Assembly: GCA_030148865.1 (NCBI GenBank)
Contig: JASBSR010000040.1
Coordinates: forward strand, 1-62,517
Direction: 5' to 3'
Length of the DNA: 62,517 nucleotides
From: Gammaproteobacteria bacterium
GTDB lineage: Bacteria; Pseudomonadota; Gammaproteobacteria; SZUA-229
Shown here: positions 9,802 to 18,804 of the stretch, in pieces
Numbering within the stretch: the first letter of the stretch is position 1
Layout: the number at the start of each line of letters is the position of its first letter
The notes under the pieces: generated by a model
Seen by the model: only the letters and a program-made list of their open reading frames with translations
Told to the model about the DNA's origin: nothing
The model's database searches: none
Program-made: the position numbers and the translations under genes

Positions 9802-11352
9802 TTAAAATGGCCATGCGGCAGTAGCATCCCAGACCGGCATTCCGAGAAACGCATACCACGGCGCCATAATCAAAATTCCATAAGCAATAGCAATCAGAAT
9901 ACAGACCCATCCCGCTTTCGCATAATCGGTGACACTGAATTCTTCGGAACCGTATGCAATCACTGCAGCTGTAATCTGTGTTGGCAGTAAATACGCGTAA
10001 GTATCGGTGTCACTTACCAGCAAGGTGAATGCCACAGGATGTAAATTCAGTGCAGGTGCCATAGCAAAAACAATGGGAGCCAACATAGCAATAGCTGCCA
10101 CATTAGAAAGCATACCAATACGGATAATATGCGTACCCGCCATCATGATGAGCAGGATCATCCACCAGGAATGCCCCTCAACCAGGCCGTGAATACCATC
10201 CGCCAACCACTGTGCCAGTCCGGACTTGCTCATTGCAGCGGTCATCGTAATCGCGCCGCCCAGCAACAGAAAGGTACCCCAGATCGTTTTCGACTGAATT
10301 TCATTCCATTTGAATGGGAACAAACCTGGCGTAAACAAAACCAGGATTCCGATCAGACCTATCACACCCAACTGAAATTTATGTAACTCATAAATTGGGC
10401 TGCCTTTACCCATCATAAACAACAATGCAATGATGACAAACACAGAAACGAGCATCCATTCCGAGGTTGACATCTTGCCCAGTGCTTTATGTTCAGCATG
10501 AATTTTGGCATGACCGCCGGCAATCACAATCCCACCTGTCTTGAAGTGATAACGCACCCACCACTGAGTCAACACAAACATCCCGAGGTAAGGAAACTGC
10601 AACAACATCCAGTCCAGATAACCCAGACCTTCAAAACCATTGTTGTTGAAAATACCGATCATGATTAAATTGGGTAAATGCGCCGTCAGAATAAACACAC
10701 CACAAATCATGGTGCCATACACCAATGATTGAATAATGATGGCTTTCTTGGCTTCGTTTTCTTCTGGCGTATCACCTAATAAGTTGGCAATACCTTTAAC
10801 CACAGGTAATAACGTAGCTGCACGTGCATTCGCAGCAGGAATTAAAAACGCCAGCACGATATTGACAAAGAACATGCCCCAGATCACACGCCCAACATTT
10901 GAAGCTTTAATTTTATCGAGTATACCCAGCGCGATACGTCGATCCAGCTTGAGCAACTGCATTACTGCACCAACCAGAAACGCAAACAAACTCAACCAGA
11001 CAACGTGTTTGGTGAAACCTGAAAATACAATATCCATCGGCGGTACCAGCTTGCCTTTCTTTTCTACCCAGGGAATACCATGGGTCAGAATCAACAAGGT
11101 GGGGACTGAAATACCGGTAATCCCGACGGGTAGAGCCTCAGATACCCACATAATACTGGCCCAGACAACAATCGCCAACACCGCCATGCCGTTGGTACTC
11201 AGACCATCAGGCACAGGAAACACCCATAGAATTAATACAAACAAAATCCAGGCTGAAAAAAATCCAGCCAGGACACGGGCAGGATTTTTACCGCTGGTTT
11301 CAATATTATTTACCAGAAACTGAAACAAACCTCCACGTGCTGCTGTATTCAT
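9802..11352 (-). CDS. DASS (SLC13) family sodium/anion symporter
   Basis: About 516 aa with 11-13 membrane segments in two similar halves, as in the divalent anion:Na+ symporters (dicarboxylate, tartrate, sulfate, sulfolactate-type substrates). The start at 11352 has an excellent Shine-Dalgarno (GGAGG, 4 nt spacing) and is 108 bp inside a longer open frame. Family signs are VSEALPVGITGISVPTLL near TM2-3 and, in the second half, the cluster TFLLLGGAITMTAAMSKSGLA. It probably forms a transport/catabolic unit with the DUF3604-like gene and the divergent Crp/Fnr regulator. The transported anion cannot be read from the sequence. Confidence 0.8.
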   Translation of the reverse strand: MNTAARGGLFQFLVNNIETSGKNPARVLAGFFSAWILFVLILWVFPVPDGLSTNGMAVLAIVVWASIMWVSEALPVGITGISVPTLLILTHGIPWVEKKGKLVPPMDIVFSGFTKHVVWLSLFAFLVGAVMQLLKLDRRIALGILDKIKASNVGRVIWGMFFVNIVLAFLIPAANARAATLLPVVKGIANLLGDTPEENEAKKAIIIQSLVYGTMICGVFILTAHLPNLIMIGIFNNNGFEGLGYLDWMLLQFPYLGMFVLTQWWVRYHFKTGGIVIAGGHAKIHAEHKALGKMSTSEWMLVSVFVIIALLFMMGKGSPIYELHKFQLGVIGLIGILVLFTPGLFPFKWNEIQSKTIWGTFLLLGGAITMTAAMSKSGLAQWLADGIHGLVEGHSWWMILLIMMAGTHIIRIGMLSNVAAIAMLAPIVFAMAPALNLHPVAFTLLVSDTDTYAYLLPTQITAAVIAYGSEEFSVTDYAKAGWVCILIAIAYGILIMAPWYAFLGMPVWDATAAWPF

Positions 11353-11469
11353 ACTTCCTCCAAGCCTTATACCTGAGGTATAAATAGTGCGATTGCAATT
11401 AGAAACTTTATTTTTATACGAACAACGAGCCAAAGATGTTTGTAATATGGAGGGCTTCATTGTATAAAT

Positions 11470-11487
11470 CTGTCAGCTAGCTGACAG
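11470..11487. promoter_or_regulatory. perfect 18-bp palindrome, probable Crp/Fnr-type operator
   Basis: CTGTCAGCTAGCTGACAG is its own reverse complement. Its core TGTCA-N6-TGACA has the 16-bp half-site spacing of Crp/Fnr-family operators (Crp itself: TGTGA-N6-TCACA). It lies 118 bp before the DASS transporter start and 66 bp before the Crp/Fnr regulator start, in their shared divergent region. A TATACA hexamer (minus strand, 11461-11466) follows it and could be a transporter -10 box, in which case the site would overlap the promoter. Confidence 0.6.
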
Positions 11488-11552
11488 CTAAACAACTGTA
11501 TACGTTAGCGCATAACAATATAAGCAATTAGGAATATAGTTGACACATCACC

Positions 11553-12227
11553 ATGACTGATACTTCACACTGGTATATACAGGCTTCGCACTTTCTAGAT
11601 AAATTGCCGCACTCAGTACGTGACGATATACTCAGTATCGCAGAGCAACAGAATTTTTCAAAGTCTGCATTAATTTTTAGTGCTGGCACAGAGTCGGAAT
11701 ATGTATATATATTAAAAACAGGTCAGATAAAAATCTATGAGCTATCACCACACGGCAAAGAAATGATTTTGTGGTTTGGTTTTCCTGGTGAGGTTTTTGG
11801 ACTATCAGAGATTACCCGTGGCGCAAAGCGCTCAGTATATGCTCATGCCTGTACAGCAACCGAGGTCTATCTGATAAAGCGAATCGAGTTTAATGAGTTC
11901 ATTGCCAAACATCCGTCCGCGTCGATGGCGATTATTGATTTATTATCATGCCGCTTGCGCGGCTTATCTGGCATGCTGTCAAATCTGACTTCAGATGACG
12001 TTACCTCACGTATTATAAAACTGCTGACACGTATGAGCATATTATATGGCGTCGAGAAAAAGGATATGCTGCATTTGAATATACACCTCACCCATCAGGA
12101 TATTGCTGATATGATTGGCGCATCCCGGCAAACAGTCAGCAGCATTATCAACCAGCTTAAACGTGATGGGCTACTGTCAATAACTAATCACAGTATTCAC
12201 ATCAAAAAATCTGGTTTGTTGAATTAA
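11553..12227 (+). CDS. Crp/Fnr family transcription regulator
   Basis: A 224-aa protein: cyclic-nucleotide-type beta-roll (about residues 20-120), dimerisation helix (about 125-160) and winged HTH (about 165-222; LTHQDIADMIGASRQTVSSI). There is no Fnr-type N-terminal cysteine cluster, so the signal is not an Fnr [4Fe-4S] centre. The recognition helix has Arg192, Gln193 and Ser196 where Crp has Arg-Glu...Arg; an RQxxS arrangement suits TGTCA half-sites as described for CooA. It is divergent from the DASS/DUF3604 pair and likely controls it and itself through the palindrome at 11470-11487. No good ribosome-binding site is visible before the ATG. Confidence 0.85.
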   Translation: MTDTSHWYIQASHFLDKLPHSVRDDILSIAEQQNFSKSALIFSAGTESEYVYILKTGQIKIYELSPHGKEMILWFGFPGEVFGLSEITRGAKRSVYAHACTATEVYLIKRIEFNEFIAKHPSASMAIIDLLSCRLRGLSGMLSNLTSDDVTSRIIKLLTRMSILYGVEKKDMLHLNIHLTHQDIADMIGASRQTVSSIINQLKRDGLLSITNHSIHIKKSGLLN

Positions 12228-12276
12228 ATATAAATACAACTAGCACTCCATTCGCTTATGCTATGGCACATGAATA

Positions 12277-12561
12277 ATGGAAACAATTCTAGGAATAATT
12301 ATAGTAATTGACACATATGCAATTATCTATTACCGACTTTTTGTCAAATATTACTACGAACAGAAAAACAATGTAAGCGAGAGCAACCTACGTGCAATGC
12401 TGAGCTTTCCACCATATAGCAAATTACCATCCACTGGAAAACGCTACGCTAAACGATACTGGATATCTATTGGCATCATGTTTACCTGTATCGCAATACT
12501 ATTAACGAAGCATGATTTTTCGGCGCTAAAAAATAGCTTAGGCAGTAACTTGTTGAGCTGA
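12277..12561 (+). CDS. small two-span membrane protein, unknown
   Basis: A 94-aa frame with a hydrophobic segment at the N-terminus (about residues 2-22) and a second near 66-82, separated by a charged loop (KYYYEQKNN through GKRYAKRYW). It lies 49 bp behind the Crp/Fnr gene and ends 20 bp before the convergent GNAT-HDAC gene. The upstream Shine-Dalgarno is weak. I recognise no family; coding status rests on length, position and membrane-protein composition. Confidence 0.45.
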   Translation: METILGIIIVIDTYAIIYYRLFVKYYYEQKNNVSESNLRAMLSFPPYSKLPSTGKRYAKRYWISIGIMFTCIAILLTKHDFSALKNSLGSNLLS

Positions 12562-12580
12562 AAAATTATTAGCGACAGAA

Positions 12581-14347
12581 CTATTTCTTTGGTGATATCG
12601 CTTTAGCACGTTTGTGATGTGGCACATGCGAAACCCACAAGCCCTCAAAAAAGTGTCGGGCATTACTGCCGAGTGTGCGCGTGCGATAGCCACCCTCCTG
12701 CACCACCAGAGTCGGTAAATTTAAAGTGCCAATCATGCTTCCATTCCTGTAAAAATCTTTTGCCGCTAATGACCAGGTTCCTGTGGGATCTGCTTTGGCG
12801 GTATCCAGACCCAGCGCCACCACGAGAAAAGCAGGATTATAGTCAGCAACTTTTTTCAGGGCTCTCGCAAGAGTACGTTGATAACGTTCGATACTGGTGC
12901 CTTCTGGTAGAGGGATATTTAAATTAAAGCCGACACCCTCACCTTCACCGGTTTCATCGGCAAAACCCGCGAAATGTGGATAAGCAAAATGCGGATGCCC
13001 ATGAATTGAAATCGTGAACACATCCGCGCGATCATAAAAAATATCCTGAGTGCCATTGCCGTGATGAAAGTCCACATCCAGCACTGCCACTCTGCCATAA
13101 TTGCTCAAATAATTAGCCGCAACTGCCGATGAATTGAAATAACAGAAACCACCAAAAGCACGGCGTTCGGCATGATGCCCCGGTGGCCGCACTAGCGCAT
13201 AGGCAATGTTAAAACCTGAAAGAATTGAATTTGCCCCGGTCATGGCACAATCAACAGCACCGCGCGCTGCCAGATAAGCATTGTGATTCAGCGGCGTGAA
13301 TGTATCCATGCAGTAATAACCCACCTGTAATTCAAAATCTTTGGGGGGGCGTGCTATGTTGCGGATCGGAAATATGATCGGATAAATCGACTTACCCACC
13401 GGCAAACGACCACAGGCGCGCCTTAGATAATGCACGAAGTTCACGTCGTGCACAGCTTTAATATGTTTATCTGATGCAGGTTTCGGCTTAACTCTGGCAA
13501 ATAAGCTGGTTTTATCCAGGTGGTGTAAAATTGATGACAGCCTGACTGGAGCTTCGACATAACCATGATCTTTCACATGATGGATGTTATGACCCTCGTT
13601 CACGACCAGTGCGATGCCTCGGGTTTGCGGAATTGTCAGGCGAATTTTCTTCGGACTGAGGTAGCGCAGATCTCGCAATTGCACAGGATCATCCTTGAAT
13701 GAGTTAACCACTTCGCTAATCTGCTGCTTTGGAATCACATCCGCATATTTACGTTCGAGGATTGCACATACAACTTTACGCGTAACTTTATTCGTCAGCA
13801 CCACACCCTGACCAATATCATCGAACATAAGATAATAAATATCTTCATCTTCAGGCGATAATGGCGAAGCATAAAGGTTATTGATAATAGGGCGCGCGCC
13901 GTAACGCTCGTAAAATCGTAGTCGTGCAATATTTTGCTTTAAAGTATCAGCATTAGAAATCAGTTTAGGGTCATCGACACTACACTCGTAAAACACACCA
14001 TACACATTCAGGGCAAAGGCTTCTTCGCGCACGCGTTCATACAATGCACTACCAACACCACCACCTGTGCCACCGGGCGCTGCTGAGACTAATTCGAGAT
14101 ACACAATTTCAACATCCGCCAGATGTAACATCATGGCGAAACCTTTAACATTGTCCATACCGTCTTCTGCAACCAGCAGCATCGACCGGTATTTATACTT
14201 TATCGGGTTGATTAACTGCTGTGGAAGTTTTTCGAACTCTTCTCTACGCGTGCGCGGAAACTGCTGGCGCAGAATTTCCAGCACCTGATCAATCGCCCGG
14301 CGATTGCGCGGCGAAGCTATATCATATATCTTGCGAATTCGAAACAT
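12581..14347 (-). CDS. fused GNAT acetyltransferase - class II-like histone deacetylase
   Basis: A 588-aa protein from the ATG at 14347, with a 45-codon upstream extension rejected because it runs into the recQ promoter region. Residues ~50-175 form a GNAT domain with the acetyl-CoA loop GGTGGGVGSAL. A linker follows. Residues ~250-580 are an HDAC/AcuC-type deacetylase: RPPGHHAERRAFGGFCYFNS (His391-His392), VLDVDFHHGNGTQDIFY (Asp426, His428 zinc ligands), ALGLDTAKADP (third ligand Asp) and VQEGGYR (catalytic Tyr). Both active sites look complete, so one chain could both add and remove acetyl groups. Substrate unknown; a protein lysine, polyamine or acyl-amino compound are possible. Confidence 0.85.
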   Translation of the reverse strand: MFRIRKIYDIASPRNRRAIDQVLEILRQQFPRTRREEFEKLPQQLINPIKYKYRSMLLVAEDGMDNVKGFAMMLHLADVEIVYLELVSAAPGGTGGGVGSALYERVREEAFALNVYGVFYECSVDDPKLISNADTLKQNIARLRFYERYGARPIINNLYASPLSPEDEDIYYLMFDDIGQGVVLTNKVTRKVVCAILERKYADVIPKQQISEVVNSFKDDPVQLRDLRYLSPKKIRLTIPQTRGIALVVNEGHNIHHVKDHGYVEAPVRLSSILHHLDKTSLFARVKPKPASDKHIKAVHDVNFVHYLRRACGRLPVGKSIYPIIFPIRNIARPPKDFELQVGYYCMDTFTPLNHNAYLAARGAVDCAMTGANSILSGFNIAYALVRPPGHHAERRAFGGFCYFNSSAVAANYLSNYGRVAVLDVDFHHGNGTQDIFYDRADVFTISIHGHPHFAYPHFAGFADETGEGEGVGFNLNIPLPEGTSIERYQRTLARALKKVADYNPAFLVVALGLDTAKADPTGTWSLAAKDFYRNGSMIGTLNLPTLVVQEGGYRTRTLGSNARHFFEGLWVSHVPHHKRAKAISPKK

Positions 14348-14458
14348 GTTCAAGCCACTCTGAGACTCCACTAAAGCCAGGCTGTAACCTATGGACTGCG
14401 TCCCTCTCCCGAACTCTGAGCGGATGAAGCAGCGTACGCCGAACCATATTATTGTACA

Positions 14459-16609
14459 ATGTCCGGCGCAATGAATATGCAACCTTCACACCCCAGCTCC
14501 GCCCGAGCGCTGCTGCACAGCGTCTTCGGCTACTCTGTCTTCCGCATGCAGCAGGAGGCCATCGTCGACCACGTGGTCACGGGAGGCGACGCGCTGGTGC
14601 TGATGCCCACTGGCGGCGGCAAGTCTCTGTGCTATCAAATTCCGGCGATGCTGCGACCGGGCGTCGGCGTTATAGTTTCACCCCTGATTGCACTCATGCA
14701 GGATCAGGTTGATGCCCTGAAACTCAACGGCGTGCGTGCTGCCCTGCTCAACTCAACGCTGACGCAGGAAGCGGCACGTGAAGTCGAGCAAAGTCTGCTG
14801 AACAGCGAACTCGACATGCTCTACGTCGCGCCCGAGCGTCTGCTCATGGCCCGCACTCTTAACTTGCTCGAACGCTGCCAGGTGTCCTTATTCGCCATCG
14901 ATGAAGCGCACTGCGTTTCGCAGTGGGGTCACGACTTCCGCCCCGAGTATGTTCAGCTCTCGATCCTGCACCAGCGTTTTCCGGCAGTACCACGCATCGC
15001 ACTCACCGCTACCGCCGACGGCTCAACTCGCCGCGAGATCATCCAGCGTCTGGCGCTGGAGGATGCCCGCCAGTTCATCAGCAGCTTTGACCGCCCCAAT
15101 ATCCGGTACCGCATTAGCGAAAACAACGGCAACTCGCGTGAACAGCTGTTGCGCTTTATTCGCAACGAACACCCCGACGATGCCGGCATTGTCTATTGCC
15201 TGTCGCGCAAGCGGGTTGACGAAGTCGCCAGCTGGCTGAGCAGCAAAGACCTGATAGCTCTGCCTTATCACGCCGGCCTCTCGGCCGAGCAACGCCAGCA
15301 AAACCAGCAGCGATTTTTACGCGAAGACAGCGTCATCATCGTCGCCACCATTGCCTTCGGCATGGGTATCGACAAGCCCGACGTCCGCTTTGTTGCACAT
15401 CTGAACTTACCGAAAAGCCTCGAAGCCTATTACCAGGAAACCGGTCGCGCCGGTCGCGATGGTCAGCCCGCCAATGCCTGGATGATGTACGGCCTGCAGG
15501 ATGTCATCACTCTGAAAAAAATGCAGGCAACCTCGGAAGCCCCGGAAGACATCAAACGCGTCGAACACCACAAACTCGATGCCATGCTCGGCCTCTGCGA
15601 ACTCACCAGTTGTCGGCGCCAGGCACTGCTACGTTACTTTGGTGACGAACTACCCGACCCCTGCGGCAACTGCGACACCTGTCTGCAACCACCAGAAACC
15701 TGGGATGCCACCGCCGCTGCACAAAAAGCACTGTCCTGTGTGCACCGCACCGGCCAGCGTTTTGGCGTCAGTTATCTGGTCGATGTATTGCTCGGCAAGA
15801 ACGACGAACGCATCCGGCGTTTCGGCCACGACAGTGTCAGCACTTATGGCATCGGCAAAGAACATACGCAAAACGAATGGCGCGATCTGTATCGTCAGTT
15901 GATTGCCCGCGGCATGCTCGCGGTCGATCTTGAAGGTCACGGCGGCCTGCATTTAATCGAAGCCAGCCGTCCGGTGTTACGCGGCGAACAGCAACTATAC
16001 CTACGCAAGTTCAGCGCCAAAACCAAAAACCGCACGCGCAAGTCCGGCAGCGCAAATCGTTTTGCCGAGACCGGCAACAACAAACTCTGGCAGGCACTGC
16101 GCAGTCGTCGCCAGCAACTCGCCGATGAAAAAGGCATTCCGGCCTACATGATTTTTCACGACGCAACACTGGCCGAGATGCTGGAAAACCGTCCCGAGAA
16201 TCTGGCGCAGCTCGCCAATGTCACTGGTGTGGGTGAACGCAAGCTCGCCGACTACGGCGAAGCCTTTCTCGATGTCTTAAATGAATACCGCGATATAGAA
16301 ACCGATTCGCAAACTGATACTGAAGCTGAAACCCTGCAACTGTTCCGCAGCGGCCTGGAACCGGATGGCATTGCCGAAGCACGCGGTCTCAAAACCACCA
16401 CTATCTACAATCATCTCGCCAACGCCATCACCCGTGGCGAGGTACAGCTGGAAGAAGTTGTGCCTTTGGCGACAACACAACTCGACAGCATTCGCTTTGC
16501 TATCGAATCGAATGAGTCCGGTCAGCGCCTGAAACCGGTATTCGACAGCCTCGAAGGCGAATACTCCTACGAAGTGCTGCGTTGTGTACGCGCTGCAATG
16601 GCATGCTAA
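14459..16609 (+). CDS. recQ: ATP-dependent DNA helicase RecQ
   Basis: 716 aa, slightly longer than E. coli RecQ. Motifs in order: [15 protein letters not shown] (Walker A), [18 protein letters not shown] (motif II plus the RecQ aromatic loop), [20 protein letters not shown] (motif VI), the four-cysteine zinc site (SCRR...CGNCDTC), a winged helix and an HRDC domain (about residues 520-600). A C-terminal ~110-residue tail carries a helix-turn-helix-like [18 protein letters not shown]. Unwinds 3'-5' in recombination repair. No clear Shine-Dalgarno; ATGs at 14471 and 14477 are alternative starts. Confidence 0.93.
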   Translation: MSGAMNMQPSHPSSARALLHSVFGYSVFRMQQEAIVDHVVTGGDALVLMPTGGGKSLCYQIPAMLRPGVGVIVSPLIALMQDQVDALKLNGVRAALLNSTLTQEAAREVEQSLLNSELDMLYVAPERLLMARTLNLLERCQVSLFAIDEAHCVSQWGHDFRPEYVQLSILHQRFPAVPRIALTATADGSTRREIIQRLALEDARQFISSFDRPNIRYRISENNGNSREQLLRFIRNEHPDDAGIVYCLSRKRVDEVASWLSSKDLIALPYHAGLSAEQRQQNQQRFLREDSVIIVATIAFGMGIDKPDVRFVAHLNLPKSLEAYYQETGRAGRDGQPANAWMMYGLQDVITLKKMQATSEAPEDIKRVEHHKLDAMLGLCELTSCRRQALLRYFGDELPDPCGNCDTCLQPPETWDATAAAQKALSCVHRTGQRFGVSYLVDVLLGKNDERIRRFGHDSVSTYGIGKEHTQNEWRDLYRQLIARGMLAVDLEGHGGLHLIEASRPVLRGEQQLYLRKFSAKTKNRTRKSGSANRFAETGNNKLWQALRSRRQQLADEKGIPAYMIFHDATLAEMLENRPENLAQLANVTGVGERKLADYGEAFLDVLNEYRDIETDSQTDTEAETLQLFRSGLEPDGIAEARGLKTTTIYNHLANAITRGEVQLEEVVPLATTQLDSIRFAIESNESGQRLKPVFDSLEGEYSYEVLRCVRAAMAC

Positions 16610-16686
16610 CAACATTGCCATCCTGGGCCTCGAGTGTCTTTACGCACGAAGTGTCCCGAAAGAAATGAAGGAGCTCCGCCTTTTAC

Positions 16687-16750
16687 GAAGGATCTGATAC
16701 TACCGTGGTTCCAGATTCTTCTTCGCAGACAGCGCTCATCAGAATGACAG
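16687..16750. repeat. family B palindromic repeat (GAAGGATCT...AGATTCTTC type)
   Basis: A short imperfect inverted repeat: GAAGGATCT at the left, AGATTCTTCTTCGC in the middle and GCTCATCAGAATGACAG at the right edge. Related copies lie at 18229-18300, 42713-42779, 43466-43545 and 46607-46692. It occupies most of the recQ-dbpA gap. Confidence 0.7.
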
Positions 16751-16821
16751 ACTGAGAATCACCCTCACCAGAATAGCAAACTGTTATCATAGCCACCCTG
16801 CCACAGCCCAGCCAGAAATAT

Positions 16822-18207
16822 ATGGTAATGAATACTGCTTTCGCCAGCCTGCCCTTGACCGCTGAATTTCTCAGCAATATCGCATCGCTGGAATATAAAA
16901 CCATGACCCCGATACAAGCACAAAGCCTGCCGGCGATTTTGCAGGGCAAGGATATTCTGGCGCAGGCGAAAACCGGCAGTGGTAAAACCGCGGCCTTTGC
17001 CATTGGTCTGTTGCACCGGCTTGACCCGAAAACCTATCGCACTCAGGCGCTGGTGCTATGCCCGACGCGCGAACTTGCCGATCAGGTGAGCAAGGAAACC
17101 CGGCAACTGGCACGCGCAATTCCGAATATAAATATTATGACCTTATGCGGTGGCAAACCGATCGGCCCGCAGCTGGCCTCACTGGAGCGACACCCGCATA
17201 TTGTGGTGGGCACACCCGGACGCATACTCAAGCATCTGCATAAAGCCAGTTTAAAACTTGATGTCCTGAGCATGCTGGTGCTGGATGAAGCTGACCGCAT
17301 GCTCGATATGGGCTTTCACGATGACATTATGCAGATCATTAGCATGATGCCAAAGCAAAAACAGACCCTGCTGTTTTCTGCCACCTACCCTGATGAAATC
17401 AAACACATCAGCGAACGAGCACAGCACAAGCCACAGGAAATTCGTATTGAAAGTCTGCACGACAATAAAAAAATTGAGCAGCTTTTTTATGAAATTCAGA
17501 AAGGAGAACGGACTAAAACACTCTGCGCCTTAATCGAACATTTCAAACCCGAATCCAGTCTGGTGTTCTGCAATCGCAAACAGCAGTGTCAGGAACTGGC
17601 CGATGAACTCTGGCAACAGGGCTTTCACGCGCTCGCGCTGCACGGCAATCTGGAACAAAAAGAACGCGATCAGGTCCTGGTGCAGTTTGCCAACAAAAGC
17701 AGCTCAATTCTGGTTGCAACTGACGTTGCCGCCCGCGGTCTGGATATTAAAGATTTAACCGCGGTGATCAATTTTGAATTATCGCCCGATCCGGAGATTC
17801 ATATCCATCGCATCGGCCGCACCGGTCGCGCGGATAATGTCGGCCTCGCCCTGAGTTTGTTTATGCCATCGGAAGCTGGCAAGGTTGGCGCCATTGAAGA
17901 TTATCAGGGCGTGCCGGTGAAACTCAGTAATGCTGCCAGCCTGAAACGCCGTGAAAATTTTAAACTCAGTCCCGCGATGGTGACCCTGTGCATCAATGGC
18001 GGTCGCAAAAATAAAGTTCGTGCCGGTGACATCCTCGGCGCGCTCACGTCGAATACCTCGTTGCCCGGCAAGCAGATCGGCAAGATCGATATTTTCGATA
18101 CTCTCGCCTATGTCGCGGTCGAACGCCCCATTGCCAAACAGGCATTAAAAATCCTCAGCGAAGGCAAAATCAAGGGGCGTAAGTTTCGGGTACGAAAACT
18201 AAGCTAG
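16822..18207 (+). CDS. dbpA: DEAD-box RNA helicase DbpA
   Basis: 461 aa, the usual DbpA length. Q motif (TPIQAQSLPAIL), AKTGSGKTAAFAI, PTRELADQV, DEAD as VLDEADRMLDMGF, SAT (FSATYP), and HRIGRTGRA. The last ~75 residues are the DbpA-specific RNA-binding domain (NGGRKNKVRAGDILGAL ... GRKFRVRKL), which binds 23S rRNA hairpin 92, so the role is late 50S assembly. Two ATGs (16822, 16828) are near each other; either could be used. Confidence 0.93.
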   Translation: MVMNTAFASLPLTAEFLSNIASLEYKTMTPIQAQSLPAILQGKDILAQAKTGSGKTAAFAIGLLHRLDPKTYRTQALVLCPTRELADQVSKETRQLARAIPNINIMTLCGGKPIGPQLASLERHPHIVVGTPGRILKHLHKASLKLDVLSMLVLDEADRMLDMGFHDDIMQIISMMPKQKQTLLFSATYPDEIKHISERAQHKPQEIRIESLHDNKKIEQLFYEIQKGERTKTLCALIEHFKPESSLVFCNRKQQCQELADELWQQGFHALALHGNLEQKERDQVLVQFANKSSSILVATDVAARGLDIKDLTAVINFELSPDPEIHIHRIGRTGRADNVGLALSLFMPSEAGKVGAIEDYQGVPVKLSNAASLKRRENFKLSPAMVTLCINGGRKNKVRAGDILGALTSNTSLPGKQIGKIDIFDTLAYVAVERPIAKQALKILSEGKIKGRKFRVRKLS

Positions 18208-18804
18208 CCGGATCACAAAATATATTTTGTCATCCTGAGCAATAGCGAAGGATCTCATACCACAGAGATTCTTCTTTGCACAAAACGCTCAGCAGAACGT
18301 TCAATCGGATAATCAAAAAATAATGAGTCCACAAACAACGCCAGTGAACGCGAATAAAAGTAAAAAACTATAACCCTGACACAAGCTACGCCAATCGTGA
18401 AAAAAGTTTATCGCTCATGTTTTATTTTCGTGTGGTTTGTGTATTTCGCGGCATATATTTTACATCTTAAATGTAAGCTGTAGATTGGGTTAGTGAAGCG
18501 TAACCCAACAGGGTAAACTAACACCAGATCCCAGCCGTCATACCGGCGGATGCCGGATATTCTCTTCGCTACGTCCGGAATGACGAAATGCCAGGTTGGG
18601 TTAGCGCAGCCTAAGCCAGCAGAATAACTGACCGGGAATACCACCACCCGAGCAAGCGCCGCTCTCTGCCCAGTCATCCATCAAAACTGACCAAAAATCA
18701 TGCAATAATGCGCCAAATACCCCCGCTACTCTCGACCTGAACACAATATTTCTCTATAGTACGCACCTCGCAAAACCCGCAACCGCAATACTCAGGACAT
18801 ACCC
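18208..18804. repeat. 600-bp gene-free region holding three kinds of palindromic repeat
   Basis: No gene is visible. It holds: a perfect 16-bp palindrome ACAAAATATATTTTGT (18215-18230); a family B element (18229-18300); a hairpin TTGGGTTA...TAACCCAA (18485-18508) and a degraded second copy of that unit (18596-18617) in the same orientation; and between them a family A element (18537-18584, GTCATACCGG ... CCGGAATGAC). The ybiT promoter should be near 18730-18790. Confidence 0.75.
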
